From: Flavobacteriaceae bacterium
Lineage (GTDB): Bacteria > Bacteroidota > Bacteroidia > Flavobacteriales > Flavobacteriaceae
NCBI GenBank assembly: GCA_027068695.1
Contig: JAMOMG010000302.1
Coordinates: 1-6,363, forward strand
Direction of reading: 5' to 3'
Length of the DNA: 6,363 bases
Each line of letters begins with the position of its first letter. Within the stretch, counting starts at the first letter, position 1. The notes beneath the pieces were generated by a model. That model saw only the letters and a list, made by a program, of their open reading frames with translations. It made no database searches and was not told the origin of the DNA. Shown here piece by piece: positions 6,159-6,363 of the stretch. The position numbers and the translations under genes are program-made.

Positions 6159-6208
6159 AATCATTCAACAACTATTTGTATATTGCAAACTCTTAAATAA
6201 AATTATTG

Positions 6209-6363
6209 TTGGATAAATCTTTTGAAAAATATCAGAAAAGAAGATTACAATCATCATATTTATCAGTGATTATTAGTATTTCTTTAGTCCTTTTTTTAAT
6301 AGGCATAATAGGGTTATTTGTTATAAAAGCAAATAGCATAACGGAACATTTTAAAGAAAAAGT
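6209..6363 (+). CDS. ftsX: Cell division protein FtsX, N-terminal fragment, TTG start
   Basis: Only the first 51 complete codons are in the window. FtsX is the inner-membrane partner of the FtsE ATPase and regulates peptidoglycan hydrolysis at the division site. The visible part is a basic cytoplasmic N-terminus, DKSFEKYQKRRLQSSYLS (residues 2-19), a hydrophobic segment (about 18-39, VLFLIGIIGLFV) that is TM1, and the start of the periplasmic domain (NSITEHFKEK). The KYQKRRL-SSY pattern followed by a membrane segment is what I recall for Bacteroidota FtsX. The start is TTG at 6209. A second TTG at 6206 is possible, an in-frame TAA lies at 6194, and there is no ATG in frame anywhere in the fragment. 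The preceding structured RNA may belong to its leader. The gene continues past the right edge. Confidence 0.8.
   Translation, partial: MDKSFEKYQKRRLQSSYLSVIISISLVLFLIGIIGLFVIKANSITEHFKEK

Noticed and set aside
6170..6192. TATTTG and TATATTG near 6173-6187 as an ftsX promoter
   Set aside because: Neither matches TAnnTTTG: the first lacks the two spacer bases and the second lacks one T. I do not call a promoter.

Overview
The window looks like a housekeeping stretch of a Flavobacteriia (Bacteroidota) chromosome. The DNA is AT-rich. Copies of the Bacteroidota-type -7 element TAnnTTTG sit in front of most genes, and Shine-Dalgarno sequences are essentially absent. The gene set and the wording of the proteins (lepA, a TolB-like propeller lipoprotein, dusB, rbfA next to a lolE-type permease, methylmalonyl-CoA epimerase, ftsX) are typical of that group. 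The assignment rests on recalled family knowledge, not on a search.

Layout. Positions 2-1360 (minus) carry most of lepA (elongation factor 4), cut by the left edge. Upstream of it, on the same strand (1439-2545), is a six-blade TolB-like beta-propeller lipoprotein. A divergent intergenic region follows (2546-2800), holding a promoter for each direction, a perfect 16-bp inverted repeat with a 1-nt centre, and a smaller hairpin. dusB (tRNA-dihydrouridine synthase, plus strand, 2801-3781) runs tail to tail into the minus-strand pair rbfA (5017-5409) and lolE-like permease (3813-5015), which are 1 nt apart and almost certainly one operon. Divergent from rbfA is mce (methylmalonyl-CoA epimerase, 5554-5955). 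It is followed by a structured non-coding RNA resembling the Flavo-1 motif (about 6021-6120) and by the first 51 codons of ftsX (6209 to the right edge).

Function. lepA, rbfA and dusB serve translation (elongation/back-translocation, 30S maturation, tRNA modification). The LolE-like protein and FtsX are permeases of the FtsX/MacB superfamily, working in lipoprotein release and cell division respectively. mce belongs to propionyl/methylmalonyl-CoA metabolism. The genes look like a chromosomal neighbourhood of core functions rather than one pathway.

I found no mobile element, CRISPR array, defence system, prophage or evident new system. The points most worth a second look are the structured RNA between mce and ftsX, the use of TTG as start codon in three of seven genes (dusB, lolE-like, ftsX), a probably leaderless rbfA transcript, and the inverted repeats upstream of dusB and across the lepA promoter.
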